This document shows positions 1-8,349 of a stretch of 64,000 nucleotides of DNA, piece by piece (the first letter of the stretch is position 1; every line of letters starts with the position of its first letter). Source of the stretch: Leuconostocaceae bacterium ESL0723. GTDB lineage: Bacteria; Bacillota; Bacilli; Lactobacillales; Lactobacillaceae. The translations under genes were made by a program, and so were the position numbers. The stretch covers positions 17,501 to 81,500 of the forward strand of contig CP113928.1 in the NCBI GenBank assembly GCA_029392055.1, given 5' to 3'. The notes under the pieces are model-generated. The model did no database searches. It worked only from the letters and a program-made list of their open reading frames with translations, and was not told the origin of the DNA.

Positions 1-1
1 T

Positions 2-916
2 GTTTTAGAAGTTCTGGTCATTATTATGGTCGGCTTTTGCCTGGCTAAGCGGGGTTGGTTTGATCATAAAACCTCGCGCTTGATTGCGAAGTTGGTAACC
101 CAAGTTGCCTTACCAGCATCAATGATTGCGACAATTACCAAGAACTTTACGGCCGAGGTTTTGATTCGGACTTTACCGGACCTGCGTTTTCCACTGCTGT
201 CGATGGCTATTTTATTTGGGATTGCCATTGCTGTCGCCCATGTTTTGCGGATTCGCAGCGGTGAGCGTGGGCTTTTTGAGTCGATGTTTTTAAACTCGAA
301 TACGATTTTTATTGGTCTGCCAATTAACATGGCCCTCTTTGGCGTACCCAGCCTGCCCTATGTCCTGGTCTACTACATGGCCAATACGACCATCTTTTGG
401 ACCCTGGGTGTCTACCTGATACAGCGTGATGGTGATCAGGGGACTAAGATTAAGGCCCTAGACGTGGCTAAAAAAGTTTTCTCACCACCCCTGTTGGGCT
501 TTATACTAGGGGTGATTCTGGTTTTATTCCGGATTCAGTTACCAGTATTTTTGAACAAGAGTTTAACCGACTTGGGTAACATGACCGTGCCCCTGTCGAT
601 GATCTTTATTGGGATTGCCATTTCGCGGACCAAGTTGTCAGACATTCGTTTCTCACGGAAGATTGTTGGCGTCCTGCTGGGTCGCTTTGTGGTAGCGCCC
701 TTGCTGATGGCAGCCCTGGTCATTCCAACTGACTTACCAGTTTTGATGAAACAGGTTTTCATCATGCAGGCCGCCATGCCAGTCATGACGAATGCCCCCG
801 TGGTTTCTGAACTTTACGGGGCTGACGACCGCTATGCCGCGGTTGCGGTTGCCGAAACCACGGTATTAAGTCTGGTAATTGTGCCGATCCTGATGCTCTT
901 GTCCCAGCATATTTAG
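2..916 (+). CDS. AEC-family (auxin efflux carrier type) permease, 5' end outside window
   Basis: The reading frame is open from the first bases, so the start lies upstream of the window; the visible part is about 304 residues. It consists of alternating hydrophobic segments with short charged loops, as expected for the roughly ten-span AEC transporters that move organic acids such as malate in lactic acid bacteria. The half with 'ALPASMIATI' near the start and 'MTNAPVVSELYGAD' near the end matches the family's paired core layout. Substrate cannot be told from sequence. It ends 9 nt before the next gene, whose RBS overlaps its stop region, so the two are probably co-transcribed. Confidence 0.8.
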   Translation, partial: VLEVLVIIMVGFCLAKRGWFDHKTSRLIAKLVTQVALPASMIATITKNFTAEVLIRTLPDLRFPLLSMAILFGIAIAVAHVLRIRSGERGLFESMFLNSNTIFIGLPINMALFGVPSLPYVLVYYMANTTIFWTLGVYLIQRDGDQGTKIKALDVAKKVFSPPLLGFILGVILVLFRIQLPVFLNKSLTDLGNMTVPLSMIFIGIAISRTKLSDIRFSRKIVGVLLGRFVVAPLLMAALVIPTDLPVLMKQVFIMQAAMPVMTNAPVVSELYGADDRYAAVAVAETTVLSLVIVPILMLLSQHI

Positions 917-925
917 GAGGTTAGT

Positions 926-2122
926 GTGGATAACTCGGCCCTGAAAAAATTTAACATTGGTCAACTTTCGGACCAACAGGCCCAGTTGTTACAGGAAATA
1001 AATACTTATATCCAGCAAGGTTTAAAAGAACCTGGTCACCATGTGGCGGTCTTAGAAGGAGCGGCTGGTACGGGGAAAAGTGTCATCCTAACTAAGCTTT
1101 TTCAACAATTAATGAACGGTGCCCATGACGAAAACAGTCCCTACTATCAGACCCGGGATGTCTTCACGGTTAACCACCCGGAGCTGCTCAAGGTGTACCA
1201 GGAAATGAGTTTGGGCTTACCCGGTATTCGTAAAAAGGATTATGTGCGGCCAACGTCGTTAATTAATGCGGCCCATAAAAAACAGGAATCCTACGACGTG
1301 GTCCTAATTGATGAGGGCCATCTCTTGTTGACGAAGCCCGAACCCTATGTAAAGTTTAACCAGCAAAATCAGTTGGCAGAAATTATTAAGTTGGCCAAGG
1401 TAGTCGTGGTGGTCTTTGACTTTAAGCAGGTAATGCAAAGCAAGATGTATTGGAGTCGGGACCTGCTGGAAAAGGTTTTGTCACCTTATCCACACCGCTA
1501 CTTCCAACTGGGTCAGCAATACCGGATGAAGGCGCCCCAGGCCGTGATGGATTGGCTGGATGAGCTGTCTAATGGCATCTTAAAACCGGTACCAAAGAAC
1601 CGAGGTCACTATGACCTGGAAATCATGGACCGGGCGGCTGATATCTTTGAAAAGATTAAGCAAAAGGACCAGGAAGTGGGTCTATCGCGGATGGTGGCCA
1701 CGACCGGTTTTCGCCGGGGGCCTCACCAGGAGCACCACATTATCATGGATGACTTTGACCAGCCCTGGGATGAGTTAGACATGCAGACTACCCCCTGGGC
1801 TGAACGGCCCGAGTCGATTAATGAGGTTGGTTCCATCTACACTGTCCAAGGTTTTGACCTGAACTATGTTGGGGTCCTACTGGGGCCACCCTTCGAGTAC
1901 GATGCTGAGCACGACCGGATGGTGGTGAATCCAGACAAGGTCACCCACCGCGAAATCTATAAGCGCTCACCCCTGTTAAAGGATCCAAAGCAGATTAAGG
2001 CCTTCCAGGCCGAAGTGATGTTTAACTGCTTAAATATCTTATTGAAGCGTGGTATTTTGGGCACCTATATTACCGCGGCCGATGACCGCCTGCGAGCCCG
2101 TCTGCTCGAACTAGCGCATTAA
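926..2122 (+). CDS. DUF2075-type P-loop ATPase/helicase-like protein
   Basis: This 398-residue soluble protein has a Walker A motif (GAAGTGKS, residues 45-52) and a Walker B-like segment (VVLIDEGH, about 125-132). The sequence 'LGQQYRMK' and a late 'VQGFDLNYVGVLLGPP' segment resemble the superfamily 1 helicase-like DUF2075 family. The role in bacteria is undefined; nucleic-acid remodelling or a stress role is inference. The start is GTG at 926, chosen because an aggagg box ends 5 nt upstream at 920. It follows the AEC permease closely and ends in a bidirectional terminator. Confidence 0.75.
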   Translation: MDNSALKKFNIGQLSDQQAQLLQEINTYIQQGLKEPGHHVAVLEGAAGTGKSVILTKLFQQLMNGAHDENSPYYQTRDVFTVNHPELLKVYQEMSLGLPGIRKKDYVRPTSLINAAHKKQESYDVVLIDEGHLLLTKPEPYVKFNQQNQLAEIIKLAKVVVVVFDFKQVMQSKMYWSRDLLEKVLSPYPHRYFQLGQQYRMKAPQAVMDWLDELSNGILKPVPKNRGHYDLEIMDRAADIFEKIKQKDQEVGLSRMVATTGFRRGPHQEHHIIMDDFDQPWDELDMQTTPWAERPESINEVGSIYTVQGFDLNYVGVLLGPPFEYDAEHDRMVVNPDKVTHREIYKRSPLLKDPKQIKAFQAEVMFNCLNILLKRGILGTYITAADDRLRARLLELAH

Positions 2123-2147
2123 AAAAAGCACCCGGTAGGGTGCTTTT
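2122..2147. terminator. Bidirectional rho-independent terminator
   Basis: Inverted repeat AAAAGCACCC / GGGTGCTTTT with A and T runs on both sides. It separates the convergent ATPase gene and HAD phosphatase gene. Confidence 0.85.
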
Positions 2148-2919
2148 AAAATGTCCAGGCATCAAGATCTGGCCGGGTGTGGGTTGGCTGGGTGTCCACC
2201 TCGGCAATTTGTTCAGGGGTGGAAACGCCGGTGTAAACCAGAAGGGTGTCAATGCCAGCGTTGATACCGGCAAGGATGTCGGTGTTGTAGTTGTCACCGA
2301 CCATGACGGGGTGCTTAGGGTGACCCAGGCGGGCCAGGGCCCCTTCCATAATCGGCAGGGCTGGTTTAGCAATAATGGTTGGGTCGGTTTGGGTAGCGGT
2401 CTTAACGGCGCTAACCAGGGTACCAGCGCCAGGCAGCATACCGCGTTCATTGGGCAGGTTGGTATCAGCGTTAGTGGCGATAAATTGGGCGCCTTGTTGG
2501 ATGGCCAGGGTCGCAGTTACTAATTTCTCATAGTTAAACTGGCGGTCGAGACCAACCACGACAAAGTCCGCGGGGGTGTCATTGACCAGTTCAAAACCTG
2601 CATCGTCTAAGGCCACCTTTAAGCCTTCTTCCCCAATCATATAGACTGAGTGCTGCTGGTCATCGGTGTGCTGATCCAGGTAATCGGCCGTAGCCAGGGC
2701 ACTGGTATAGACCTGCTGGGGACTGGTGGGGATGTCATGGTTGACTGAAAGGTTATAGGCCACTTCGGCCGGCGTTTTGGTCGCATTGTTGGTGACAAAA
2801 AGATAGGGGATATTGGCTGCCTGCAGGCGTTCGATGAAACGTTTGGCAGCCGGAATCTTATTTTTACCTTGGTAAATGGTGCCATCCAGGTCAATGAGAT
2901 ATGCATCGTATTGCGTCAT
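2146..2919 (-). CDS. HAD-IIA (NagD/YutF-like) sugar-phosphate phosphatase
   Basis: This 257-residue protein begins with the HAD motif I DLDGT (nucleophile Asp near residue 10), has motif II-like 'FVTNNATKT' around residue 60 and the acidic motif 'MVGDNYNTD' near residue 207. That is the NagD/p-nitrophenyl phosphatase subclass with a C2 cap. These enzymes dephosphorylate small phosphorylated metabolites and serve housecleaning or nucleotide turnover; the precise substrate is unknown. The ATG is preceded by an aggaaaa RBS. A TATAAT -10 box lies on the minus strand at 2960-2965. Confidence 0.85.
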   Translation of the reverse strand: MTQYDAYLIDLDGTIYQGKNKIPAAKRFIERLQAANIPYLFVTNNATKTPAEVAYNLSVNHDIPTSPQQVYTSALATADYLDQHTDDQQHSVYMIGEEGLKVALDDAGFELVNDTPADFVVVGLDRQFNYEKLVTATLAIQQGAQFIATNADTNLPNERGMLPGAGTLVSAVKTATQTDPTIIAKPALPIMEGALARLGHPKHPVMVGDNYNTDILAGINAGIDTLLVYTGVSTPEQIAEVDTQPTHTRPDLDAWTF

Positions 2920-2959
2920 AATTTTCCTGCCTTGCTTAATTTTAATTTAACTTTCACCC

Positions 2960-2988
2960 ATTATAGTACAGTCATCAACAAAAGTTGA
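2960..2988 (-). promoter_or_regulatory. Promoter of HAD phosphatase with small palindrome
   Basis: TATAAT is read on the minus strand at 2960-2965. A short palindrome (TCAAC-AAAA-GTTGA, 2974-2987) covers the expected -35 to spacer region, so a regulator site is possible. No clear -35 hexamer is visible. Confidence 0.4.
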
Positions 2989-3075
2989 TAGTTAACGAAT
3001 CAACGGACAGATATAGGTTCCTATTCTCCCTCTACAATTATTTTAATCTCCCAATTAAATTAAATCCCTGGTCCG

Positions 3076-3099
3076 CCCGCAAGTGATTGCGGGTTTTCG
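3076..3099 (+). terminator. Orphan rho-independent terminator-like hairpin
   Basis: Stem CCCGCAA / TTGCGGG with a GTGA loop is followed by TTTTCGTTT. No protein-coding gene ends upstream on this strand, so it may end a short untranslated transcript or attenuate the Ser-rich gene downstream. Confidence 0.55.
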
Positions 3100-3165
3100 T
3101 TTGCACAGAAAAGCGCCGGCACCTAGCGCGATTTGGTAGAATAGAGGGTATTGAGGAAGGTTAAC

Positions 3166-3552
3166 ATGGTCAAGCAAAAACCCCATAAAAAGCAAAAATT
3201 ACGGCAGGTGGCGCCCTTTTTGACCCCAGCTGCCATCGTTTCCCTGGTGGTGGCAATTTCGGCTGCCAACATTGCCGTGAACGTGGCCACTGGCACCCGT
3301 GAAGGGGGCAAGGTCAGCTCGGTCTCGACCAGCATTAGCAGTCACAGCGAGTCTAGTCAGAGTAGCAGCTCCCACGAAAGCAGTAGTGAGCACAGCGAAA
3401 GTAGTTCTAGCTCTAGTAGCCACGATGAGAGCAGTGCTGAAAGCTCTAGCAGTAACAGTGAGCAAAGTTCTAGTCAGGCCGGCGCCAGCAGCAGTTCGGT
3501 CAAGGCTAGTGACGCAGTTAGTCGGGTAGCCAACCCAACGACCACGCATTAA
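3166..3552 (+). CDS. Small membrane-anchored Ser/Glu/His-rich protein
   Basis: Predicted 128 residues: a very basic N-terminus (KQKPHKKQKLRQ), one hydrophobic helix at about residues 17-38 (signal anchor, with A-A-N-I-A-V but no lipobox), then about 60 residues of almost pure Ser with Glu, His and Gln. No sortase motif is seen. Topology by the positive-inside rule puts the Ser-rich tail outside. The start at 3166 is preferred over an upstream TTG because gaggaagg (3153-3160) sits 5 nt before it. An extended -10 (TGGTAGAAT) lies at 3134-3142. The low-complexity tail may be glycosylated or act as a spacer in the wall; function unknown. It probably forms an operon with the next gene (12-nt gap). 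Confidence 0.65.
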   Translation: MVKQKPHKKQKLRQVAPFLTPAAIVSLVVAISAANIAVNVATGTREGGKVSSVSTSISSHSESSQSSSSHESSSEHSESSSSSSSHDESSAESSSSNSEQSSSQAGASSSSVKASDAVSRVANPTTTH

Positions 3553-3564
3553 GGGGTAAGGTAG

Positions 3565-4362
3565 ATGCTTGCGCTATTAGATTTAATTAACAGTTACATG
3601 GCCTACTTTACCGCCAACACCAAGACCAAGGGCCGGATTTACACGGTGGTTGGCTTTGTGGGGGTTTGGTACTTACTTTACCTAGCCTACCGCTTTTTTG
3701 AAAACGGGCGCCTGCTGCGTTCGGCCATCCTGGTTGCTATTTTCTTAGTGCTCCTGTATTTTTCAGTTTTAAACCTGATCTATTACTTTACTAAGAAGGC
3801 GGTTAAGTGGGATATATCCCGTAACATTGCCAAAGTTTTGGGTACCAGCGCTAATGATGATCTTAAGGGTCAAACGGCCATCGTGCCCGCCAACGGTTTG
3901 TACGAGAAAAAAGACGTCGTCAACGCTGAGGTAAGTCTGGATGCTAGTCAGGCCGACCGGCTAAACGCCTTGGCTAAGCAGCTAAGTGGTTTAGGCCTTT
4001 GGCACCATGAATATGGTCGGCTCAGCCGGGCGGCTCAAAGGCAGGTAATTGCTGAAAAAGGGAGCATCGCGGCTAACTATCCCGGTACCCTTCTGCCCTA
4101 TTTTGATTTAAAGCAGGTTCCCGGTGACCACCTGGTAATCATGGGTGGGGTTAACCAGCTCGAGGCCCAAAACATTGCGACCGTGGACCGGGTGGGGTTG
4201 ATGCCCACGCACCAGGCCCAAGCCGATTACCGGCTGGCCCTAGCTTCGGTGGTGGTGACTGGTGGCCTGTCTAAGATGCAGGGCCGCAAGGGGATTGTCG
4301 AAGTGAAACAGCCCTACCGGTTAAAAGTTGAGATGGCCTACCAGAAGCGGGACCCAGCCTAG
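3565..4362 (+). CDS. Conserved membrane protein (DUF6681-like), envelope-associated
   Basis: This 265-residue protein has two or three N-terminal hydrophobic helices (about residues 24-75) followed by a soluble domain of about 170 residues with 'LGTSANDDLKGQTAIVPANGLY' features and no catalytic motif I recognise. It resembles a Lactobacillales-restricted membrane family (possibly DUF6681); this name is from memory and tentative. An AAGGGG RBS precedes the ATG by 8 nt. It sits between a Ser-rich anchored protein and an LTA synthase, so a cell-envelope role is a reasonable inference only. Confidence 0.6.
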   Translation: MLALLDLINSYMAYFTANTKTKGRIYTVVGFVGVWYLLYLAYRFFENGRLLRSAILVAIFLVLLYFSVLNLIYYFTKKAVKWDISRNIAKVLGTSANDDLKGQTAIVPANGLYEKKDVVNAEVSLDASQADRLNALAKQLSGLGLWHHEYGRLSRAAQRQVIAEKGSIAANYPGTLLPYFDLKQVPGDHLVIMGGVNQLEAQNIATVDRVGLMPTHQAQADYRLALASVVVTGGLSKMQGRKGIVEVKQPYRLKVEMAYQKRDPA

Positions 4363-4385
4363 GAAGTAACTAGGTTGGGTTTTAT
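4352..4385 (+). terminator. Rho-independent terminator overlapping the end of the upstream gene
   Basis: Stem ACCCAGCCTAG / CTAGGTTGGGT (4352-4362 and 4370-4380) followed by TTTAT. The left arm contains the stop codon of the membrane protein gene. Confidence 0.75.
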
Positions 4386-4387
4386 AG

Positions 4388-4400
4388 TATAATGAAGTTT
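4388..4400 (+). promoter_or_regulatory. -10 box immediately before the LTA synthase start
   Basis: TATAAT at 4388-4393 lies 7 nt before the ATG at 4401 and overlaps an upstream in-frame ATG at 4392. There is no Shine-Dalgarno sequence. This arrangement suggests a leaderless mRNA starting at or near 4401. Confidence 0.45.
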
Positions 4401-6584
4401 ATGAAAAGTTACGTTGGGCATATTTGGCAAAAAACATTAGCGCCTAAAAATTGGGGAAACCAGTTAAACACCCGGTCTGGTTTTTTTATTTGGGTCTTAA
4501 TTCTTTTAGTCCTAAAGACGATTCTGGCTTACGGCTGGGATTTTGACTGGTTGCATGTTAGTGACGTTGCCCAGGTTTTTTTGGTCTTAATTAACCCAAT
4601 TGGCTTTAGTATGGTGGTCTTGAGCCTGACCCTCTTTATTAAGCGGCGTCAGCTATATTACGGGGCCATTCTGATTGTTGATGCCGTTTTGACCCTCCTG
4701 CTCTATATCAACGTGGTTTATTTCCGGGAGTTCTCGGACTACATGTCGGTTAACACCATGCTGGGTTACAGTACCGTGAACCAGGGTGGTAAGGCGGCCG
4801 GGGCGATTACCTGGGAGTGGCATGATGTCTTGTTTTGGGCCGACATTGTTATTCTCTTAGTCCTCTTGATTGTCCGTAAAATTAAAATGGACCGGCAGAC
4901 GGTAGGCGGCTGGCGGGCCTTTCGTTTTTTTAGTGTCGGTTGCCTGATCATGGTCTTTAACCTGATGGTGGCTGATATCGACCGTCCCCAGCTTTTAACC
5001 CGGCAGTTTGACCGGGAATACATGGTCAAGTACCTGGGTCTGGGACCCTTCACCATTTATGACGCCTATAATACCTATGAAACCGGGCAAGTGCGGAAGA
5101 GCGCCCGACCTGAACAGTTGGCTCAAGTGCAGGCCTATGTTAAGGATCACTATGCGGCCATTAATCCAACTTTCTACGGGCTGGCTAAGGGTAAGAATGT
5201 GGTTGTCATTCACCTGGAGAGCTTCCAGCAGGTCTCGATTGACCGGGTGGTCAACGGGCAGCCGGTGACGCCCTTTTTGAACAGTATTTACCACGATAAG
5301 AGCACGATTGCCTTTGATAACTTCTTTAACCAGGTGGGCCAGGGTAAGACTTCCGATGCCGAAAACATGTTGGAGACCTCAACCTTTGGTCTGCCCCAAG
5401 GTTCGCTCTTCTCCAAGTTGGGTAATGACCAGACCTTCCAGGCTATGCCAGCGATTTTGGATCAGCGGGCGGGTTATTCGAGCGCGGTTTTCCACGGCAA
5501 CACCGGGACCTTCTGGAACCGGAGTAATGTCTACCGGCGGATGGGTTACCAGAACTGGATTTCGGGGGAATACTTTGATGTCACTGGTAAGAAGGCCACT
5601 TCCTGGGGACTAAAGGATAAGCTCCTTTTCCGGGACTCAATTCCTTACTTGGAGCGGCTGCAGCAGCCATTTTATGTTAAGTATTTGACGGTTACCAACC
5701 ACACCCCCTTTGACATTGATAAGCAGGACCAAGACCCCAACTTTGTTACGACCAACAGTGGCTCCAAGTACGTCGATAACTACTGGGTTACCAACCATTA
5801 CTTGGATCAGGCCCTGCGCGAGTTCTTTGACTACTTAAAGAAGAGTGGGCTCTATGACAACACGATGGTGGTGATGTACGGGGATCACTATGGCATTTCG
5901 AATACCGAAAGTCGTTATCTAGCACCAATTTTGGGCAAGACCGATGGTAACTGGACTGATTTGGATAATGCCAACCTGCAGCGGACACCGCTAATGATTC
6001 ATATTCCAGGCTACCAGGACGGCCATATTGACCACACCTATGGTGGTGAAATTGACGTCATGCCAACCTTAGAGCACCTGCTTGGGATTAGCACGAAGCG
6101 TTATATACAGCTTGGTCAAGACTTGTTGAGCAATGAGCGCAGCCAGCTGGTGGTCTTCCGTGATAAGGATTGGATTACACCGGATTATGCCAGTTTGGCT
6201 GGGGTAATCTGGGACGTGCGGACCGGTCAGCGGATTGATAATCCAACCCCTGACCAGGAGAAGCTTTTCCAGAAACTGCAAAGCCAGGCCATGGAACAGT
6301 TGCAGGTATCGGATAATTTGAACCAGAAGAACCTGCTGCGTTTCTACACCCCTAAGGACTTTAAGGCGGTGAACGAGCGGGACTATGACTACAGTAAGTC
6401 CGCCACGGTCAAGCGGCTACGCGACGAGAGCAATAGTAAAAAATCAACCAGTCTGTACAGTAAGAATGGTCACCATTCCACGGTATCCGACTACATCACT
6501 GACGCTCCCGAGCTCAATGATGCCCGCGGTAGCACCACCCGGGTGCTGCCACGTGGTTCGGATGACTTCAGTGGGGATGACTAA
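4401..6584 (+). CDS. ltaS: LTA synthase family / sulfatase-fold glycerol-phosphate transferase
   Basis: The protein has five N-terminal transmembrane helices (about residues 27-190), then an extracellular sulfatase-fold domain. Visible catalytic elements are the metal-binding Glu in 'VVIHLESFQ' (about residue 273), the nucleophile Thr in 'GQGKTSDAEN' (about 317), and 'YGDHYGI' late in the domain. LtaS polymerises glycerol phosphate from phosphatidylglycerol onto a lipid anchor to make lipoteichoic acid outside the membrane. At 727 residues it is longer than the usual 620-650; the extra part is a hydrophilic C-terminal tail of about 100 residues. A 730-residue version starting at 4392 is possible, but that ATG overlaps the -10 box. 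A terminator follows. Confidence 0.85.
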   Translation: MKSYVGHIWQKTLAPKNWGNQLNTRSGFFIWVLILLVLKTILAYGWDFDWLHVSDVAQVFLVLINPIGFSMVVLSLTLFIKRRQLYYGAILIVDAVLTLLLYINVVYFREFSDYMSVNTMLGYSTVNQGGKAAGAITWEWHDVLFWADIVILLVLLIVRKIKMDRQTVGGWRAFRFFSVGCLIMVFNLMVADIDRPQLLTRQFDREYMVKYLGLGPFTIYDAYNTYETGQVRKSARPEQLAQVQAYVKDHYAAINPTFYGLAKGKNVVVIHLESFQQVSIDRVVNGQPVTPFLNSIYHDKSTIAFDNFFNQVGQGKTSDAENMLETSTFGLPQGSLFSKLGNDQTFQAMPAILDQRAGYSSAVFHGNTGTFWNRSNVYRRMGYQNWISGEYFDVTGKKATSWGLKDKLLFRDSIPYLERLQQPFYVKYLTVTNHTPFDIDKQDQDPNFVTTNSGSKYVDNYWVTNHYLDQALREFFDYLKKSGLYDNTMVVMYGDHYGISNTESRYLAPILGKTDGNWTDLDNANLQRTPLMIHIPGYQDGHIDHTYGGEIDVMPTLEHLLGISTKRYIQLGQDLLSNERSQLVVFRDKDWITPDYASLAGVIWDVRTGQRIDNPTPDQEKLFQKLQSQAMEQLQVSDNLNQKNLLRFYTPKDFKAVNERDYDYSKSATVKRLRDESNSKKSTSLYSKNGHHSTVSDYITDAPELNDARGSTTRVLPRGSDDFSGDD

Positions 6585-6589
6585 GTTAA

Positions 6590-6613
6590 AACCAGCCCTC
6601 GGGCTGGTTTTTT
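6590..6613 (+). terminator. Rho-independent terminator after LTA synthase
   Basis: AACCAGCCC-TC-GGGCTGGTT with a run of T (6590-6613). Confidence 0.85.
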
Positions 6614-6632
6614 AGGCTAAAGGGGCAGTGTG

Positions 6633-7547
6633 ATGTGGTTTGTAGAAAAGAAAATACCGGCCAACCCGGCTCAGTTAACCATTAAAGATTATCTGAAATC
6701 CTGGCACGTGCCTAAACACTTGCGGGGCAGTTTGCGGCAAAACCAGCGGGTTGCTCTTAATGGTCGGGTCGTGCCCGTCAATCATGTTCCGGTTGCTGGT
6801 GACGTACTGCAGCTAACCATGGTGGCAACTAATTTTGCCAATCGTGGTCAGGGGGTTCAACCAGTGAGTGGGCCAGCCCTGTCCTACTACTATGAGGATG
6901 AAGATTTAGTGGTAGTGGCCAAGCCGGCGGGGATGAAAATGCACGCCCATTCGCCGACTGAGACGGACACCTTGCTCAACTTTGTGGCTGCGGATTTGGC
7001 TGAGCATCAGACTACCTCTCGCGGTGCCCCGGCTGGGGCTTACATGGTGCACCGCTTGGACCGGGCCACTTCTGGCTTGGTGGTGGTTGCCAAGAACCCA
7101 ATCGTGGTGCCCGCCTTAAATTGGCAGCTCAGTCAAAAGACGATGCAACGCACTTACTGGGCCTGGGTTAGCGGTCAGATGCCAGCAGAGAGTGGCATGA
7201 TTGACCAGCCAATTGGTCGTCACCACATTGACTCCCGTCGTCGGCAGGTTAATGGCCCCCAAGCCCAAGCGGCCCTGACCCACTGGCGCTGCCTAAAGCA
7301 AACTAGAGACGCTAGTCTACTGGGGCTCACTCTATCAACCGGACGGATGCACCAGCTGCGGGTCCACTTAGCCAGTCTGGGCCATCCGATCATTGGCGAT
7401 GATCTTTATGGCGGTTCGCCGGCGGACCGGCTCTACTTAGATGCTCGCCAGATCGAGTTCCAACAACCATGGGGCGGCCCTGAACAAAGGGTGGTTTATC
7501 CGGGACCAACCAACTTTGCCCAACCCGATTTTTTAAATAGCAACTAA
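6633..7547 (+). CDS. RluD/RluA-family pseudouridine synthase
   Basis: Predicted 304 residues. An N-terminal S4-like region (about 15-65) is followed by the catalytic domain with the signature 'HRLDRATSGLVVVAK', whose Asp is the catalytic residue, and later 'GRMHQLRVHLASLGHPIIGD' elements typical of the family. These enzymes isomerise uridine to pseudouridine in rRNA or tRNA. The exact RNA target (RluA, RluC, RluD or YjbO type) cannot be assigned. The start at 6633 is preferred because AAAGGGG (6619-6625) sits 7 nt upstream; GTG at 6630 is the alternative. It ends in a terminator shared with the convergent aquaporin gene. Confidence 0.85.
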   Translation: MWFVEKKIPANPAQLTIKDYLKSWHVPKHLRGSLRQNQRVALNGRVVPVNHVPVAGDVLQLTMVATNFANRGQGVQPVSGPALSYYYEDEDLVVVAKPAGMKMHAHSPTETDTLLNFVAADLAEHQTTSRGAPAGAYMVHRLDRATSGLVVVAKNPIVVPALNWQLSQKTMQRTYWAWVSGQMPAESGMIDQPIGRHHIDSRRRQVNGPQAQAALTHWRCLKQTRDASLLGLTLSTGRMHQLRVHLASLGHPIIGDDLYGGSPADRLYLDARQIEFQQPWGGPEQRVVYPGPTNFAQPDFLNSN

Positions 7548-7577
7548 AAAAGCCCTGCTACTTAGCAGGGCTTTTTT
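7546..7577. terminator. Bidirectional rho-independent terminator
   Basis: AAGCCCTGCTA / TAGCAGGGCTT with flanking A and T runs between the convergent pseudouridine synthase and aquaporin genes. Confidence 0.9.
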
Positions 7578-7582
7578 GGTGA

Positions 7583-8284
7583 TTATAGTTTATTTTGAGA
7601 GTGGTCATAGGTCGCAACCAGTCCAGCTAGGGCACCAGCCAGAAATTCAGCAACCAGGTAAACCAGGGCCAAAATCCAGGAAGGATTGCCACCAAAGAAG
7701 AGTGGTGCCAAAACTCGGACGGGGTTTAAGGCCCCGCCAGTCATTGGATAGGCCACAAACATAGCCAGGGTTAAGACAATTCCAACCAGAACCGGTGCGG
7801 TGGCCTTTTTCTCAGACAACACTTTAAGGGTCACATAAACCACCAGAAAAGTTAGCAGGAGTTCGACGGCAAAGGTGTAGGGGCCCACACTAGTGGTGCT
7901 GGTGGGCCGAAGGGCACTGAGAATCTCAGTGGTGCCCAGGGTTTGTCCCTGGGTAACCTTTTGCCCATTGACAATGCCGTTAATACTAGCAATAGTTAGA
8001 GCCATACCAACCAGCGCTCCGACCAGCTGGGCCAGCATGTAGCCCAGGCCAGTCTGCCAGGAAATCTTCCGCTGAACCATAGCCCCCAAGGTTACGGCGG
8101 GGTTGTAGTAACCACCATTTGACCACGAGCCAAAGAGATAGGTAGTCACACCGACAGCCAGGCCAAAGATTAACATGATGTCAAAGACCTGTGAAAGCTG
8201 GAAGGCAGTCATATAAACCAGGCTGGTGCTAACAAAGAAGATAAATAGGAGGGTGCCAATAAATTCACCCAGATACTTACGCAT
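7583..8284 (-). CDS. MIP-family aquaporin / glycerol facilitator
   Basis: A 233-residue, six-helix channel. The first half-helix motif is canonical ('YYNPAVTLG', about residues 60-68). The second reads 'ALNPVRVLAP', so NPA has become NPV while the following pore Arg is kept. MIP channels pass water, glycerol or other small neutral solutes such as lactic acid or dihydroxyacetone; which applies here cannot be read directly. A Gly/Asn-rich 'SWSNGGYYNPAVT' precedes the first motif. RBS aaaggag sits before the ATG. It stands alone between the pseudouridine synthase and the copper ATPase. Confidence 0.85.
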   Translation of the reverse strand: MRKYLGEFIGTLLFIFFVSTSLVYMTAFQLSQVFDIMLIFGLAVGVTTYLFGSWSNGGYYNPAVTLGAMVQRKISWQTGLGYMLAQLVGALVGMALTIASINGIVNGQKVTQGQTLGTTEILSALRPTSTTSVGPYTFAVELLLTFLVVYVTLKVLSEKKATAPVLVGIVLTLAMFVAYPMTGGALNPVRVLAPLFFGGNPSWILALVYLVAEFLAGALAGLVATYDHSQNKL

Positions 8285-8349
8285 AATAAAACTCCTTTTA
8301 AATAATGCAGCAAGACTTATTATACGGGTTTTTACCGCACTGCGGGGTC

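Noticed and set aside
2140-2523. Plus-strand ORF of 127 codons opposite the HAD phosphatase
   Set aside because: The minus-strand frame carries clear HAD motifs, and the plus-strand product is a Gly/Val-rich shadow.
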